Shown here in pieces: positions 39,201 to 49,612 of a stretch of DNA of 64,000 bases. The notes under the pieces were generated by a model. The model was not told where the DNA came from and made no database searches. It saw nothing but the letters and a program-made list of their open reading frames with translations. The translations under genes were made by a program, and so were the position numbers. This DNA comes from Liolophura sinensis (Eukaryota > Mollusca > Polyplacophora > Chitonida > Chitonidae), in contig NC_088295.1 in NCBI RefSeq assembly GCF_032854445.1, forward strand, positions 61,857,249-61,921,248, in the 5' to 3' direction. Numbering within the stretch: position 1 is the first letter of the stretch; the number at the start of each line of letters is the position of its first letter.

Positions 39201-42200
39201 GATTTACTTAATTATTTATCTGATTGGTATTATATGCGGCCAACATTATTGTGGCAGAAATTTAATTGGATCTTACCACTTTGATCTTTGGTTGATGCTG
39301 CATGTTCATCTCGCTGGGTGTCTCGTATCCACCTGTGGGGACTACAGCCAGCGTGGAGGGGCAGACTTCCATAAAGTATGGGCGGGCACCCCGATCATTC
39401 ACTGAGCCGATGGACACAGTTTCTGGTCTGGACACATAACCATCAGCGTTGCAGTCATCATTGGTCAGTCCTCCATTACCTGTAGCCCACACATATATAC
39501 TGCCCAGTCCGTTCCTGCCCTATAAAGGGAAATACGATTGATTCTATATTTATCTATTTGACTGCTTCCATAACACCATATCCCCTCTCTGCTTCCCGAA
39601 TGCGATCAGTTTTATGGATTGACAAAACAAGAGCGCATGGGGTAAACCACAGATTTATGATGACTGTCTAATAAACTTTCCCGTGTACATATCTGTTAAA
39701 CATCACCTATCACTCTCAATGCACCTTAACTGCAACTTCAAAATGAATTCTTATAGTTCAGAGGTTAGGGCTACAATCTGTATGTAACAATATGTATTAT
39801 AATCATCCAATACTAACCCTGATGTCATCACTAATATCAACAAAGCCAGTACCTTGAGAACCCCATTCTCAAAAGCCTTGACAGCCAGTGGGTATGGTCC
39901 CTCCAGAGTTTTCCCATCATCCCGTGGTCCCCAGGAGGCGCTGAACACATGCACGTAGTTCTGTTTGAACGACAGAGCACTGGCCTCTAGGAAGTCTGTC
40001 ACTCCACCATCTAACATCCTTACACCTTTAATATACAGGGAGAAATCTGTCACAGGCATGCCTGACTCAACAGTACAGAGTTAATATTTAATTCTGTAGC
40101 CATTTCACATCATGCTTAGTTTGACATACAAGAGACTTTTTGTCTACATTAAAAAAATATTGTTAATTGTTGAATGAGAGTGTCAATTTACACCCAAATC
40201 TGGCCTTGCACATGTGCATTCAGGAAAGAATGAATAAACTACATATCAAACTTACACCTGGTTTCACGGACTTAATTTACAAATATTGAAAATATTAAAA
40301 AATATTATTTAGAAGGTTTAAAGCTAAATAATGTTGTTACTTCTACACTGACATTCAGTAGTCCATGGGAGATAACTTTGGGAAATTTAACATCACTAAG
40401 GGAGACAACTTTGGGCATACAACTTCATACGTAATTTTTATTATCACACATTTATGTGCCAAAAAAAAAAAATAACCATTAATACACAAACACAAAAGTG
40501 TGCTTGATGACAATGATCAACTTTATACATGTACACGTTTTTATTTTCAGTCTGTAATATTTACAAGCATGGATATTTACTCTCCGTCTGTAATACTTTA
40601 TACGTACAATAGCAAACAATCATCCCCTTTACCACTTCATAATTAATTTGTACGTTAGGGTGGTATCCTGTTGTATAAAACGAACTTTTAATAGTACATA
40701 AAAGTAACATGTTTAATATGTTACATTCTTGATTTTCTTGTAAGTAGGTCAAGTATTGGGTTGAAATAAAAATGAAACCCAAACAGAAGTTACCTCCAAT
40801 TCTTGCATCATAAGCCACACCCACTCCACAGTTGTCATTGTTAGCCTTGGCAGCAATCTCACCAGCACAGCGGGTTCCATGGCTGGCAACACAAAAACAC
40901 AGCATTTCTGAAAGGCTAATAAGCAAATTTATTTTCTAACAGTTGTTAATTCTCTGGTTATGTATGTACAGTACAGTCATATAATCCTGCATTCATAGAA
41001 TATCAACAGACACAGTATTTAACAAAACTTCAGGAATTGTTTCTCTCAAACCACTGTCTGGAAAATGCTTAACAAATACTTTAAAAGTAATTGATTGATT
41101 TATTTAATTTGTGTTACCATGCTCATGATTTATTCACACATAAAAGATGCCAAGTTTATTATTAGAGGAACCAGCACTTTCAACACTAATTCATCTCATT
41201 TTAACTACTTCTTTAACTGCTGTTAGTCAATTTTTTGAGGTGAGATTTATTTTATTTCATTTATTTTTCAACACCGTACTCAAGAATTTATAACTTATAT
41301 AATGGCCCCATGGATATTGAAAACTGGAGAATCCACAAAAGCTGGATTTGAACCTGTACTACACAACATATTAGTTACTTATACATATATCTAGTGGAAT
41401 GATCAAATTGCACAACTGCACAAAACATACAAATATGTTTATCACAACCACATCTCCCACTACCTCATACATGTTTAGTTATCAATCATCATCCATGTAT
41501 ACCCATCACCTTATACGTGTACTCATCACCATACATGTATATTCATCATCATCATCCATGTATACCCATTATCATCCATCTTTATTCAGCAGCATCCATC
41601 TTTACTTAGCAGCATCCATCTATACTCATCATCATACATATATACTCATCATCATCATGTATACCCATACCCTTATATGTATACTCATCATCATCCATGT
41701 ATACTGATCATCATCCATGTATACTCATCATCATCATCCATGTATACTCATCATCATCCATGTATACTCATCATCATCATCCATGTATACCCATCATCAT
41801 CCATGTATACTCATCATCATCCATGTATACCCATCATCATCCATGTATACTCATCATCATCATCCATGTATACTCATCATCATCCATGTATACCCAGCAG
41901 ACGTGTAAACACTGTTTTATAAAAATGGTTTAGTGCCTACTTTTTCCATCTTAATTAGGAAAAACAAGCATTCAAACTGGTACCTAAACAATCCACTTAA
42001 AATAAAACAGAATGAGTCAGGAAGACTCAGCACTGTTGTCATGCACCATCCAATGGCAGATATCTCTAGTTCACTTTAATATACAGTATCTCATTTACTT
42101 GATTGTTGTTTAATGCCATACTGAAGAATTTTTCCCTTACATCATCAGCATAAATGATAAATGCTTTGGCAAGTCACTGACAAAGTCTGGCATAGAGAAA

Positions 42201-45200
42201 TTCACACCATATTGGTAGAAGACATGTGTGATGAACTGGTTATTGTCACCTCGGACCCAACCAAACAATGACAGCGGGTTAATTCCCTCACAAATGCCAC
42301 ATTACAACCCATACCTTTTGTGTTCTTAAGCTAATGATCCTCAAGGAGTTACAATAAAAACGTACATACCAAACATGTGTACCAATCAGAGGAAATAGCC
42401 TACTGTTCCTGTAATGTCTGATGCTACATAAAATTAATGACACTTAATCCCAATTACCAGTTACACGGATAGGCCATGGGTGACATACTTGTAAAACAGG
42501 TTACAGTTGCGTGGCTTGTTGTAGTACATAAATTTAAAGCATGCATCAATCAAGTGAGTAGATGAATAATTATATCTGGGAAAATGGGGAAAAATATTTC
42601 TACGCACATGCCCCTGCATTATGCCATAATGTCTTCCATATCATGACAGCGATTTTAGCACCCCATTCATTGACCACCCTTGTCAGCCGATTTGGGTAAT
42701 TGCTAAGCCTACTTTTAAACAGCATGGTGTTTTAATATTCATTTATGAGGACAGGTTTCTTTTTACTGGTTAAATCATAAATTCATACAGGCAGTAGTAA
42801 TAAGGTCTTGGTCATACGTATTCAATAGGATTTACATATTTAGCATTTGGTGTACTTTCTAAGTGTAAATTATGAAACACTGTATCCATGGTTTGGTAAG
42901 ACAGTGTGCTGTGGCGTCCACAGACAAATAGTTACAAATCAAACAGACACAAATATAATAAAATACTTCATCAAACAAGAACATGTTTGTTTTGATTGCC
43001 CAGTAGACGTTCAGTACACAAAGTTTTACATGCAACGCGAGTACAGCAGCTCCATTTCAACAATTTACAAACAAATGCTCACATGGAAAGCTTAACTGTT
43101 CACACATTCCACCACACCTGCAAGGCTAACCATGCAATAAATATACATCAATTACCTCTATATCCTTCTGAGGAAAGCAGCAGTAAAAAAACAATGTGAA
43201 ATTAACATTTAAAAACAGCAATTTTTTTCTGTATTCATACATATTACTACATGTATATAGAAGTTTTTGCTTTATAATAATTTTTGGCGTTTTTTTATGA
43301 TCTACTATAGACTATTTTGATTGTTGGTGTACATGGTGTTTGTCTTGTTTACATGTGAAGGAAACCGAAAAAGAGCTCAGAAAAAAACATAACACCTCAC
43401 CAGATAGGCACGGCATGCGAGGCACACTTAAAACTGGAAACAACCAGAAAGATTTACTCACTACACAAATGTATTAAGACGACAAATTCTCTCAGGGCTC
43501 TGCCCGGATTCCACCCACCATAATGCTGGCTGCCGTCGTATAAGCGAAATATTCTTGAGTATGGTGTAAAACATCAATCGAATAGATATATAAATAAATT
43601 CTCTCAGTCTCTCAAAAGTAAAGATGTCTACACTTAATTAGGATTACCCTGGATACAAACTGATAGCCACAATATGCAGGTTTTAAGACACAGCTTTACA
43701 ACAATAGAATGGAGTCCTTTTGTGACAGGACGATGTAGGGACAGTCTGCCAATTTTAACATGGGGTGATATACAGCATGTAGGAAGCCAATCAAAAAGGA
43801 CTGGACTGATCTTCTGAATTATGTACTTGAGTGAGTCCCGGTTCCCAATATTGCAAAAGAAAATGATGTTCTGTCAGTACTTTAATCTAAACATTATCAC
43901 TGCCCTGTTAAAAGACGCGCAACTTATCTTAGTATATGTATGCCGCAATGAGGCGGCATCATTTTGTACAGGGACGTCAGTGTTGTCGTAATGGGGCAAC
44001 TCGAAAACTGCACACTATATATCTATACATGATAATGTGCTTACAGTGAATCAAACACTTGCAATCAGAGTGCGACTTAGTTCGTGTGACAGTGTTACCT
44101 GTTGTACGGATCGTCATCTCTAGGCATGGGATCATTGTCGTTGTTGTCATTAAAGTCAGCGCTGGCTTCAGGATCCTAAAACATAGACACAACAAAACAC
44201 CCTCCATTAGTTTTCATCTGAAAGGTGCTTTCTTGATCTCAAAAATTTTTTTAACTTAAAAAAAGGCAGTCTCTGGAGGAAATCTCGGTGAAGGGCAGGG
44301 GGAAAGTAGGGGTGGGGTCTGTCTTTTGGTGGACTTAATGTAAACCACCAACCTTTAGCAAGTTACTGAGAAAAGGGTCAAGTAAACTGGAGCACTAGCA
44401 ACAATATCTTATTGCTCTATGACAATATCAGTTATTCATTACTGTCTGGGAGGAGAAATGAAAACTGAAAATATTTCCAAGTTTATATTACAAGGTTGTT
44501 ATACTTCATTGTTAATAGATGATTCACTCACATAGTTGTCAATCAAATCTGGGTGGGTGTGGTCTATACCATCGTCAAGGATACATGTGACCACCCCTTT
44601 GCCCGTAAATCCCATCTTCCAAGCCACTTGTACATTGAGGTCCATTCCTGGTAGACCGCCTGATTGACCTTTGTTAATCTGATCACAAAAAAATGCAGAT
44701 AAATACACTCACAAATGAATCCAGGGCCTGGTTGTTCAAAACTGTTTGAAGACTTAATACCAGATTTAACTTTAAACCAAGTCCTCAATTTTGTACTTTA
44801 TCCAGAAATAATTGCATTATAGTATATTAAATATGAACTAGGCCTGCTCCTGTTATACGTTAGACTTTGGTCAGCTGTATTGGGTGCTGAATTTGTCTAA
44901 AAATCTTAATTATAAAACTGACTAAATACCAGTTTTATCTAAAACACTTTCCAACAACTGGGCCCTGGAGATCGATAATTAAGTGCAAATTACAGCATTC
45001 CGCTTTTCTAGGGCTGAGGCCTTCTGTAACACTATGTTCATATAAATGGAAGGCTGGTCTATAAAAGAAGAAACATATGACTGAAATTTAATGACAAATG
45101 AAAAGAACTGGGTCCCTGACTAATAAAACTGAGGCAAATTCACTGCTTATATATGATAAACTGGCAGTGTCTGTACACACAGTTCACATGTATATATATA

Positions 45201-48200
45201 TATACCACGTTATATATTACATGTACTATATAAGACATTTACATACATATTTCCGCTGAAATTTATCCAAGAAAAGCAAGACACATGAGACAAAGTGAAA
45301 ACATACATGTAAGCACAGCGAACTGCTGACTAGTAGCTTTCTGCAATATAACCCTGTGCACGAAACTTGTTGACAAACCTCATCCATAAAAAGCAAATTG
45401 TTGAACTTATATAAAACACTTTTTTCAAAGGCTCTTAATTACTTCCCACACTGTTTCAGATTACTATCATCATGCCAAATCATTTTAACATATTAAGGTG
45501 CCATGTAATATAGTCTGTATAGCCTCCAAGACATTTTTTTACTTTTAATACATATCCATGGTTAGGCTTATTGGTGAATGCCAACGCTTTAACCACCTGA
45601 GCCAGAACGGTGCCCCAATATAAAACATACAGCCTGTATCTGACACCAGACAAAACTCACCAGATACCACTCATCCGGGTAGTAAGGGCAGAGCGGTGCC
45701 CCAATATAAAATGTACAGCCTGTATATGACACCAGACAAAACTCACCAGATACCACTCATCCGGGTAGGAAGGGCAGAGTGGTGCCACAATATAAAATAT
45801 ACAGCCTGTATCTGACACCAGACAAAACTCACCAGATACCACTCATCCTGGGAGGAAGGGCAGAGCGGTGCCCCAATATAAAATGTACAGCCTGTATATG
45901 ACACCAGACAAAACTCACCAGATACCACTCATCCGGGTAGTAAGGGTCAGAAAACTTCATCTCCATGCGTACCACGCCCAGGTTATCCTTAGTGTTCAGT
46001 CGGCTGTCCTCATCAGGCAGGTATCTCTGGTATATGGACTTATTCGCCACTTCTTTGTAATCAAAATCCCGCTGTTTGTCGTAGATGATGTTACGACGAC
46101 GCTTCTCTCTCACCAGATGTCTCTGCTGAGCTGCATACGTCACCTAGGGGCAGATTCAAACTGTTCTACAAGAAGCTGGACATATTTAAAGCATAGGGAT
46201 GACCAAGTGTTAATTCATTTAATTATTTAATTTGTGTTTTATGCTGCACTCAAGAATATTCTACTTAGACAACCAGCATTATGGTGGGAAACCCACAACC
46301 CTCAGGTTATTGGCAGAGGAAGTGAGGTGATCTAAGGTTCTCGGAAACGACACTGATGAGAGTTTCCTGGGTCACTGTCACCAGGTGTTAAGGTACATAG
46401 CTTGCATCCATCTTGAGTGGAATACTACTGGACTTGTTCTGTGTCAACATGCTGCCACTGAAGAATAAAGGTAACACTACCAGCAAGATGATCTCAATTC
46501 AATTTCACTGTATGCCAAGGACATTTAATTGTAAATATCTAGATTTTTCAACTTCTACCAAACTTCATTTGCAATGCTCTCGATGGCTAAACTGACAATA
46601 ATAAAATAAAGACACTGACAATCCTAATTACATGAGCTTCTCCTGCAAGAAATAGTTTTACCATTTTCAATTTTGAATGAGTATCTAATTCGCATACCTG
46701 CTTCTTTCAAACATTAAGTGTTTTCCTTGAGTTCATACATTATTTGCACAATCAATATTTTACACCATTCTGAAAGACTATCTCACTTACCAGCTTACAT
46801 GAGAGTGATCAGGTTTGTGGGGGAACCACTGCACCATGTACTTAAATCTGACAAACCTTCTCACCAAGGGTTTTCATTTAGAATTGAAGAAGGAACTGAG
46901 AGTTCAAAGGTAGATGGTTGAATTGAAAGTAATTATGTCACAATTACTAATGATTTAAATTGTAAGAATATTCAAAGTAGACGGGTACGGGGATGGTAGC
47001 AGACAGCGGTCTGCAGACTGTTACTTGCCCTTTTTTAACACTCTGCTCACCTACATGTAAGCTGAGCATGCACAAGATCTTAAGACACAACTCAACGGGT
47101 CACAGTAAACCATGATCATACATGTAAGACTTTGTATTGAATGGCATACAGGTAACAACAGACTGGTGTACAAGTCCAGCTGATCTCTGTTGTTACAGAA
47201 CATATGCGAATAAAGTCAGATTGAGCTGACTTGGGCCTCTAGCTCCCCTGTATGCTGATCTTAACATGTATTTTATTTATTTGACTGGTGTTTTAGGTTG
47301 TACTCAAGAATATTTGACTTATACGACGAAGGGCAGCACTATGAGGGAGGAAACCAGGCAGAGCAACGATCATCCACAGGTTACTGGCAGACCTTCCCAC
47401 GAAAGCCTGGAGACGAAGCTAGCATGGGCTGGACTCACAGCAACTGCGTTTCGTAAAAGGCTCCTGGGTCACTGTTCCACATTGGTGTGCTTGCCATGGA
47501 GGTCCCCTCGAGCTTAACATGTACAGCTGCGACCAAACTAGCCTCAATCAACTTACCCTAGGGTCATTATGAAGTTTACCCAGATGGTGATCAGCACTTC
47601 TCTTGGACCTGTGTTCCACTTCTGGGTGTATTAGATGATACAAATCCAGGTCTGGGATCTGCACATATGTATACATGTAAAATTACACCAGGTCTATTCA
47701 CAGGTGAATGAGGATAAATGACAATGACAGGTATATTTCAGGTTGCCAATGGACAACCAGCTGAAAACAGTTACTTCAAATGGGCTAAAGACAAGATAAA
47801 GCTAACACTGGTTGTTGATAGCTGTCGACTGTTGGAACAAGGGGCCAAAAGAAACAAACAAATCCATAACCAAGTATTATATTTATTTCTATACGACAGA
47901 ACACCAAACTCAACAATTTTTTCACTGAAATACACAATGATGATCTGTTTTATGGGTGGAAGAAACACCAACCTTTGGCAATTTATGGCAGTAGATGTAC
48001 TTTCTAAAAAACACACAGGTATGTGGAAGACATGTGGTCTTCACAATCAAATGGTCTTCACAATCATATGGTCTTCACACAACACTTATTGACATCAAGA
48101 CCACACCATCATTGAAAGAGAATTCCAACTCCAAGGTCAATTGCATGTATTATACAAGTGCATTATACATGTAAATGCTCACTCAAATGGTCATGTGTGG

Positions 48201-48583
48201 GATATGTATATTCCCATATCCTGCTGCCAATGCCATGTTGACTAGGTTAACTCCCTTTGTTTGGTAACATAAACAAGGACATTGCTGCAGTGATTTGCCA
48301 GTGCATCAACCTTCAACACTGAACTGATGGGTCTCTTGCAGGATATATTTGTTCCACTATTACTCAGTGATAGGATACAGAAATATATGGTATCAGTAAC
48401 CCTCATAACCCACATTAATCTTACCACGTCATCAATGTAGAATCCATGCTCTTCAGCCAAAGACCTCACACTATCAATTCCAGTCTTCACCTCCACCACA
48501 AAGCCATTAGTAAAATCCGTCACATCCCCAGTGCAAAGTCCTACCAGGCAGACACAGACTGTAGACAACAATGGCCAGTCCAT
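35260..48583 (-). CDS. PCSK1-like: Proprotein convertase, PC1/3-like (11 coding exons)
   Basis: A subtilisin/kexin-family serine endoprotease that would cleave prohormones and neuropeptide precursors after paired basic residues in the secretory pathway. The spliced model is about 835 residues (human PC1 is about 750). Residues 1 to about 19 form a signal peptide. The prodomain has an internal RSKR site (70-73) and an REKRRR activation site (99-104). The catalytic residues are Asp197 (ILDDG), His238 (SHGTRCAGE), Asn339 (WATGNGG) and Ser422 (GTSSAAP). The P domain ends near residue 627. The tail of about 208 residues is lysine/glutamate-rich, lacks a furin-type Cys-rich region or membrane helix, and ends in an amphipathic helix (817-835) as PC1 does. 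The oxyanion residue is Asn, which argues against PC2 (Asp). Oddities are YRGDC in place of the usual RRGDL, about 35-40 extra residues between activation site and catalytic domain, and tandem arrays across two donors. Family is certain; the PC1/3 assignment is moderate. Confidence 0.9.
36775..36990 (-). mobile_element. Dispersed repeat (family B) in convertase intron 10
   Basis: AAACCACAGACCTTTGGAAA, GTTGCAGACAAACTTTTTCC and CACACTGGTGGAAGTCGAGT match the family B blocks at 15390 and 42110. Confidence 0.6.
37235..37945 (-). repeat. 112-bp tandem array copied from exon 10 and its splice donor
   Basis: Six units spaced exactly 112 bp apart; the shared word CTGGGCCAGCATCACC starts at 37341, 37453, 37565, 37677, 37789 and 37901 on the plus strand. 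The first unit in gene order is the real exon 10 end ([20 protein letters not shown]). The others are intronic copies that still read, for example, [10 protein letters not shown] on the minus strand. Each copy is preceded by an acceptor-like TTAGTCTTACAG. The last unit is the most diverged and carries an insertion. Confidence 0.9.
37842..38060 (-). CDS. Convertase coding exon 10: end of catalytic domain, start of P domain
   Basis: 219 nt if the donor CCA|gtaagt is used. It encodes [34 protein letters not shown] and [11 protein letters not shown]. The NWT glycosylation site and the start of the P domain follow the family pattern. An earlier possible donor (ATCT|gtaaga, ending at 37870) and a weak phase-0 donor (AAC|gtaaac) also exist. 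The 3' part of this exon is unit 1 of a 112-bp tandem array, so the 3' end is the least certain boundary in the gene. Confidence 0.82.
38665..38765 (-). CDS. Convertase coding exon 9: catalytic Ser
   Basis: 101 nt: 33 codons plus AA of a split Asn. Acceptor TTTCCAG, donor CAAA|gtaaga. It encodes [20 protein letters not shown], then [16 protein letters not shown] carries the nucleophile Ser422. Most convertases have HTGTSASAP at this point; here the residues before GTS are GFQ. Confidence 0.92.
39277..39519 (-). CDS. Convertase coding exon 8: oxyanion-hole Asn
   Basis: 81 codons, phase 0, acceptor TTTATAG, donor GTG|gtaaga. It encodes [17 protein letters not shown] with the oxyanion Asn, then DDCNADGYV. 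The disulfide Cys and the S1-pocket Asp are kept, but the usual second Cys of CNCDGY is Ala (Tyr in PC7, so tolerated). YFMEVC keeps the Ca-site Glu and the partner Cys. The following [18 protein letters not shown] loop is longer than in furin. Confidence 0.9.
39853..40025 (-). CDS. Convertase coding exon 7: catalytic core
   Basis: 173 nt, acceptor ATTAAAG, donor AAG|gtactg. It encodes [20 protein letters not shown] and the hallmark [16 protein letters not shown], followed by AVKAFENGV. This is the substrate-cleft core shared by furin, PC1 and PC5. Confidence 0.92.
40794..40882 (-). CDS. Convertase coding exon 6: catalytic His
   Basis: 89 nt that complete Ser237 and encode [18 protein letters not shown], then [11 protein letters not shown], with a split Gly codon at the 3' end. 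Acceptor TTGCCAG, donor GGAG|gtaact. SHGTRCAGE carries the active-site histidine and is diagnostic for the kexin subfamily. Confidence 0.92.
41255..41370 (-). mobile_element. SINE fragment in convertase intron 5
   Basis: ACACCGTACTCAAGAATTTA at the tail and a B-box-like GCTGGATTTGAACCTG at the other side; the middle is deleted. Confidence 0.55.
41485..41905. repeat. Minisatellite of about 20-23 bp in convertase intron 6
   Basis: Repeats of ATCATCCATGTATACTC with variable numbers of ATC triplets, in the intron between the exons carrying the catalytic Asp loop/His and the core. Predicted peptides such as [13 protein letters not shown] are translations of this repeat. Confidence 0.9.
42100..42315 (-). 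mobile_element. Dispersed repeat (family B) in convertase intron 5
   Basis: TTTAATGCCATACTGAAGAA, GCTTTGGCAAGTCACTGACA and CACACCATATTGGTAGAAGA. Confidence 0.6.
43494..43602 (+). mobile_element. tRNA-derived SINE (family A), 3' fragment in convertase intron 5
   Basis: CAGGGCTCTGCCCGGATTCC, ACCATAATGCTGGCTGCCGT and ATTCTTGAGTATGGTGTAAA, ending in a TAAATAAAT tail. Confidence 0.82.
44099..44175 (-). CDS. Convertase coding exon 5: acidic calcium-binding loop
   Basis: 77 nt: 25 codons plus AG of a split serine codon. Acceptor TTTTAG, donor AACAG|gtaaca. It encodes [12 protein letters not shown]...DP, the conserved acidic segment between the catalytic Asp and His, and ends DPYN before the split Ser of SHGT. 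Exons 4, 5 and 6 join in frame. Confidence 0.87.
44532..44678 (-). CDS. Convertase coding exon 4: catalytic Asp
   Basis: 49 codons, phase 0, acceptor GATCAG and donor TAT|gtgagt. It contains INKGQSGG...PGMDLNV, then [20 protein letters not shown] with the catalytic aspartate in ILDDG, and ends at DLIDNY. The INKGQ..G.PG.DLNV stretch resembles PC2 as much as PC1. Confidence 0.9.
44721..44968. mobile_element. Inverted-repeat element (MITE-like) in convertase intron 4
   Basis: The ends are inverted copies: CCAGGGCCTGGTTGTTCAAA on the left and the complement of CCAACAACTGGGCCCTGG on the right, continuing inward with matching ATACCAG and TTTTA blocks. Length is 248 bp with no coding capacity. It lies upstream of the acceptor of exon 4. 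Confidence 0.55.
45604..45948 (-). repeat. 86-bp tandem array spanning the exon 3 splice donor
   Basis: Four units of 86 bp. The word CCAGATACCACTCATCC starts at 45660, 45746, 45832 and 45918 on the plus strand. The first unit in gene order includes the real end of exon 3 (PDEWYL) and its donor; the other three lie in the intron with the CTG|gtgagtttt donor intact. 86 is not a multiple of 3. Confidence 0.92.
45919..46143 (-). CDS. Convertase coding exon 3: activation site and N terminus of mature enzyme
   Basis: 75 codons, phase 0 at both ends, acceptor CCCCTAG and donor CTG|gtgagt. It encodes the primary activation site (VREKRRRN), a charged linker, and the entry to the catalytic domain ([12 protein letters not shown], matching the conserved DP..QWYL motif). 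About 58 residues separate the basic site from WYL, against roughly 20 in furin or PC1. The last ~26 bases and the donor are repeated tandemly in the intron. Confidence 0.87.
46216..46385 (-). mobile_element. tRNA-derived SINE (family A), degenerate, in convertase intron 2
   Basis: GTTTTATGCTGCACTCAAGA, CAACCAGCATTATGGTGGGA, then a remnant of the GAGTTTCCTGGGTCACTGTC head. Confidence 0.7.
47270..47515 (-). mobile_element. tRNA-derived SINE (family A) in convertase intron 1
   Basis: TTGACTGGTGTTTTAGGTTG tail through GACCTTCCCACGAAAGCC to GGCTCCTGGGTCACTGTTCC. It lies about 40 bp downstream of exon 2 in gene order. Confidence 0.8.
47557..47658 (-). CDS. Convertase coding exon 2: prodomain with internal cleavage site
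   Basis: 34 codons, phase 0 at both ends, with acceptor TGTGCAG and donor AGG|gtaagt. It encodes LYHL...[19 protein letters not shown] aligns with the internal prodomain cleavage site of PC1/PC2 (RSRRS), which is cut to release the inhibitory propeptide. The exon is too short to appear as an ATG-initiated reading frame. Confidence 0.85.
47940..48110 (-). mobile_element. Dispersed repeat (family B) in convertase intron 1
   Basis: ACCAACCTTTGGCAATTTAT and GGAAGACATGTGGTCTTCAC. The 124-codon plus-strand frame here is repeat-derived. Confidence 0.5.
48425..48583 (-). CDS. Convertase coding exon 1: signal peptide and start of prodomain
   Basis: 53 codons, phase 0 at the 3' end. The ATG at 48583 lies in a good context (AAAATGG) and opens a hydrophobic signal peptide ([17 protein letters not shown]), followed by prodomain sequence with AEEHGF, a prodomain motif of the family. 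The donor is GTG|gtaag. Just upstream of the ATG is a CACAG 3' splice site, so the 5' UTR is probably continued by an intron that leads to a noncoding exon further upstream. Confidence 0.85.
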
Positions 48584-48671
48584 TTTCTGTGAACAGAGAC
48601 AAGCACAATGTACCTGTTTGTATGTGGGACTCACAGCCAGAATAAACAATCATTACTTGAAACTTATACAT

Positions 48672-48785
48672 ATTTATTTATTACGGCGTTTTACACCGAA
48701 CTCAAGAATATTTCACTTATGCGACGGTGACCAGCTTTATGGTGAGAGGAAACCGAGCAGAGCCCCGGGGAAACCCACAACTATT
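48672..48785 (-). mobile_element. tRNA-derived SINE (family A), fragment upstream of exon 1
   Basis: ACACCGAACTCAAGAATATT, CAGCTTTATGGTGAGAGGAA and GCCCCGGGGAAACCCAC, truncated there. It lies about 90 bp upstream of the convertase ATG. Confidence 0.8.
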
Positions 48786-49344
48786 CATAACCAAAAGAAA
48801 CTTTTATATACATGTACATAATACCTGAAATTCTCACAAATATCCATACAGAAAGAGAAACAAGTGTAAAATCCTGATTCATATATTGCCCCAGGATTAA
48901 CATTCCCTGTTTTGCAATATGCTGGTGGTATTTCAACAATACCCGTTCAACAATACCCAACCACCAATTATATTAAGATCAAAATAAAGTAACGGGTGCA
49001 TACATGTATATGGAGATACGCATGGTATTTTTTTTTTGCTTTAGATGTAGCAAATATACAATCACTGCATATAAAACAAACAGTTAGCATTATGACAATG
49101 TTAATGTACTCAATTTTTCACCATACTATAGTTTTTCTTGAACCTGAACCTTATATCTAGTGATTATACCATTCCAATACTGTGATATGACACAATTAAT
49201 GTTGTAACCGATGCAATGATGTGACACAAGTTCACAATATGACACAATAGTTTGACACTTGGGACAATACTGGGACACATGCTAAGTGACACAAATAATG
49301 CTGTGATCAGCACGTATACATGCCACCTCCCTGATGAATCATGA

Positions 49345-49612
49345 TTATTTTTTTTTTTTTTGATTGGTGTTTTACGCCGTATTCAAGAATATTTCACTTA
49401 TACGACGGCAGCCAGCATTATGGTGGGTGGAAACCGAGCAGAACCCGGGGGAAACCCACGACCATCCACAGGTAGCTGGCAGACCTTCCCACATACCGCC
49501 AGAGAGAAAGCCAGCATGAGCTGGACTTGAACTCACAGCGACCGCATTGGTGAGAGACTCCTGGGTCATTACGCTGCGCTAGCGCGCTAACCAACTGAGC
49601 CACAGAGGCCCC
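49345..49612 (-). mobile_element. Full-length tRNA-derived SINE (family A) with 12-bp target duplication
   Basis: A complete copy from the T-rich tail (ATTGGTGTTTTACGCCGTAT) to the tRNA-like head (A box TGGCTCAGTTGG and B box GAGTTCAAGTCC on the minus strand). A perfect GATGAATCATGA duplication at 49333-49344 and 49613-49624 shows a recent insertion upstream of convertase coding exon 1. Confidence 0.96.

Noticed and set aside
41399-41933. Histidine/serine-rich plus-strand frames (MYTHHHPC)
   Set aside because: Translation of the ATCATCCATGTATAC minisatellite in a convertase intron, open in several overlapping frames.
47718-48092. 124-codon plus-strand frame
   Set aside because: Lies over a dispersed repeat (family B) inside a convertase intron, antisense to the gene.
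35260-48583. PC2 or furin identity for the convertase
   Set aside because: The oxyanion residue is Asn (PC2 has Asp), and there is no Cys-rich region or membrane helix (furin, PC5). The charged tail with terminal amphipathic helix fits PC1/3 better, although some stretches resemble PC2.
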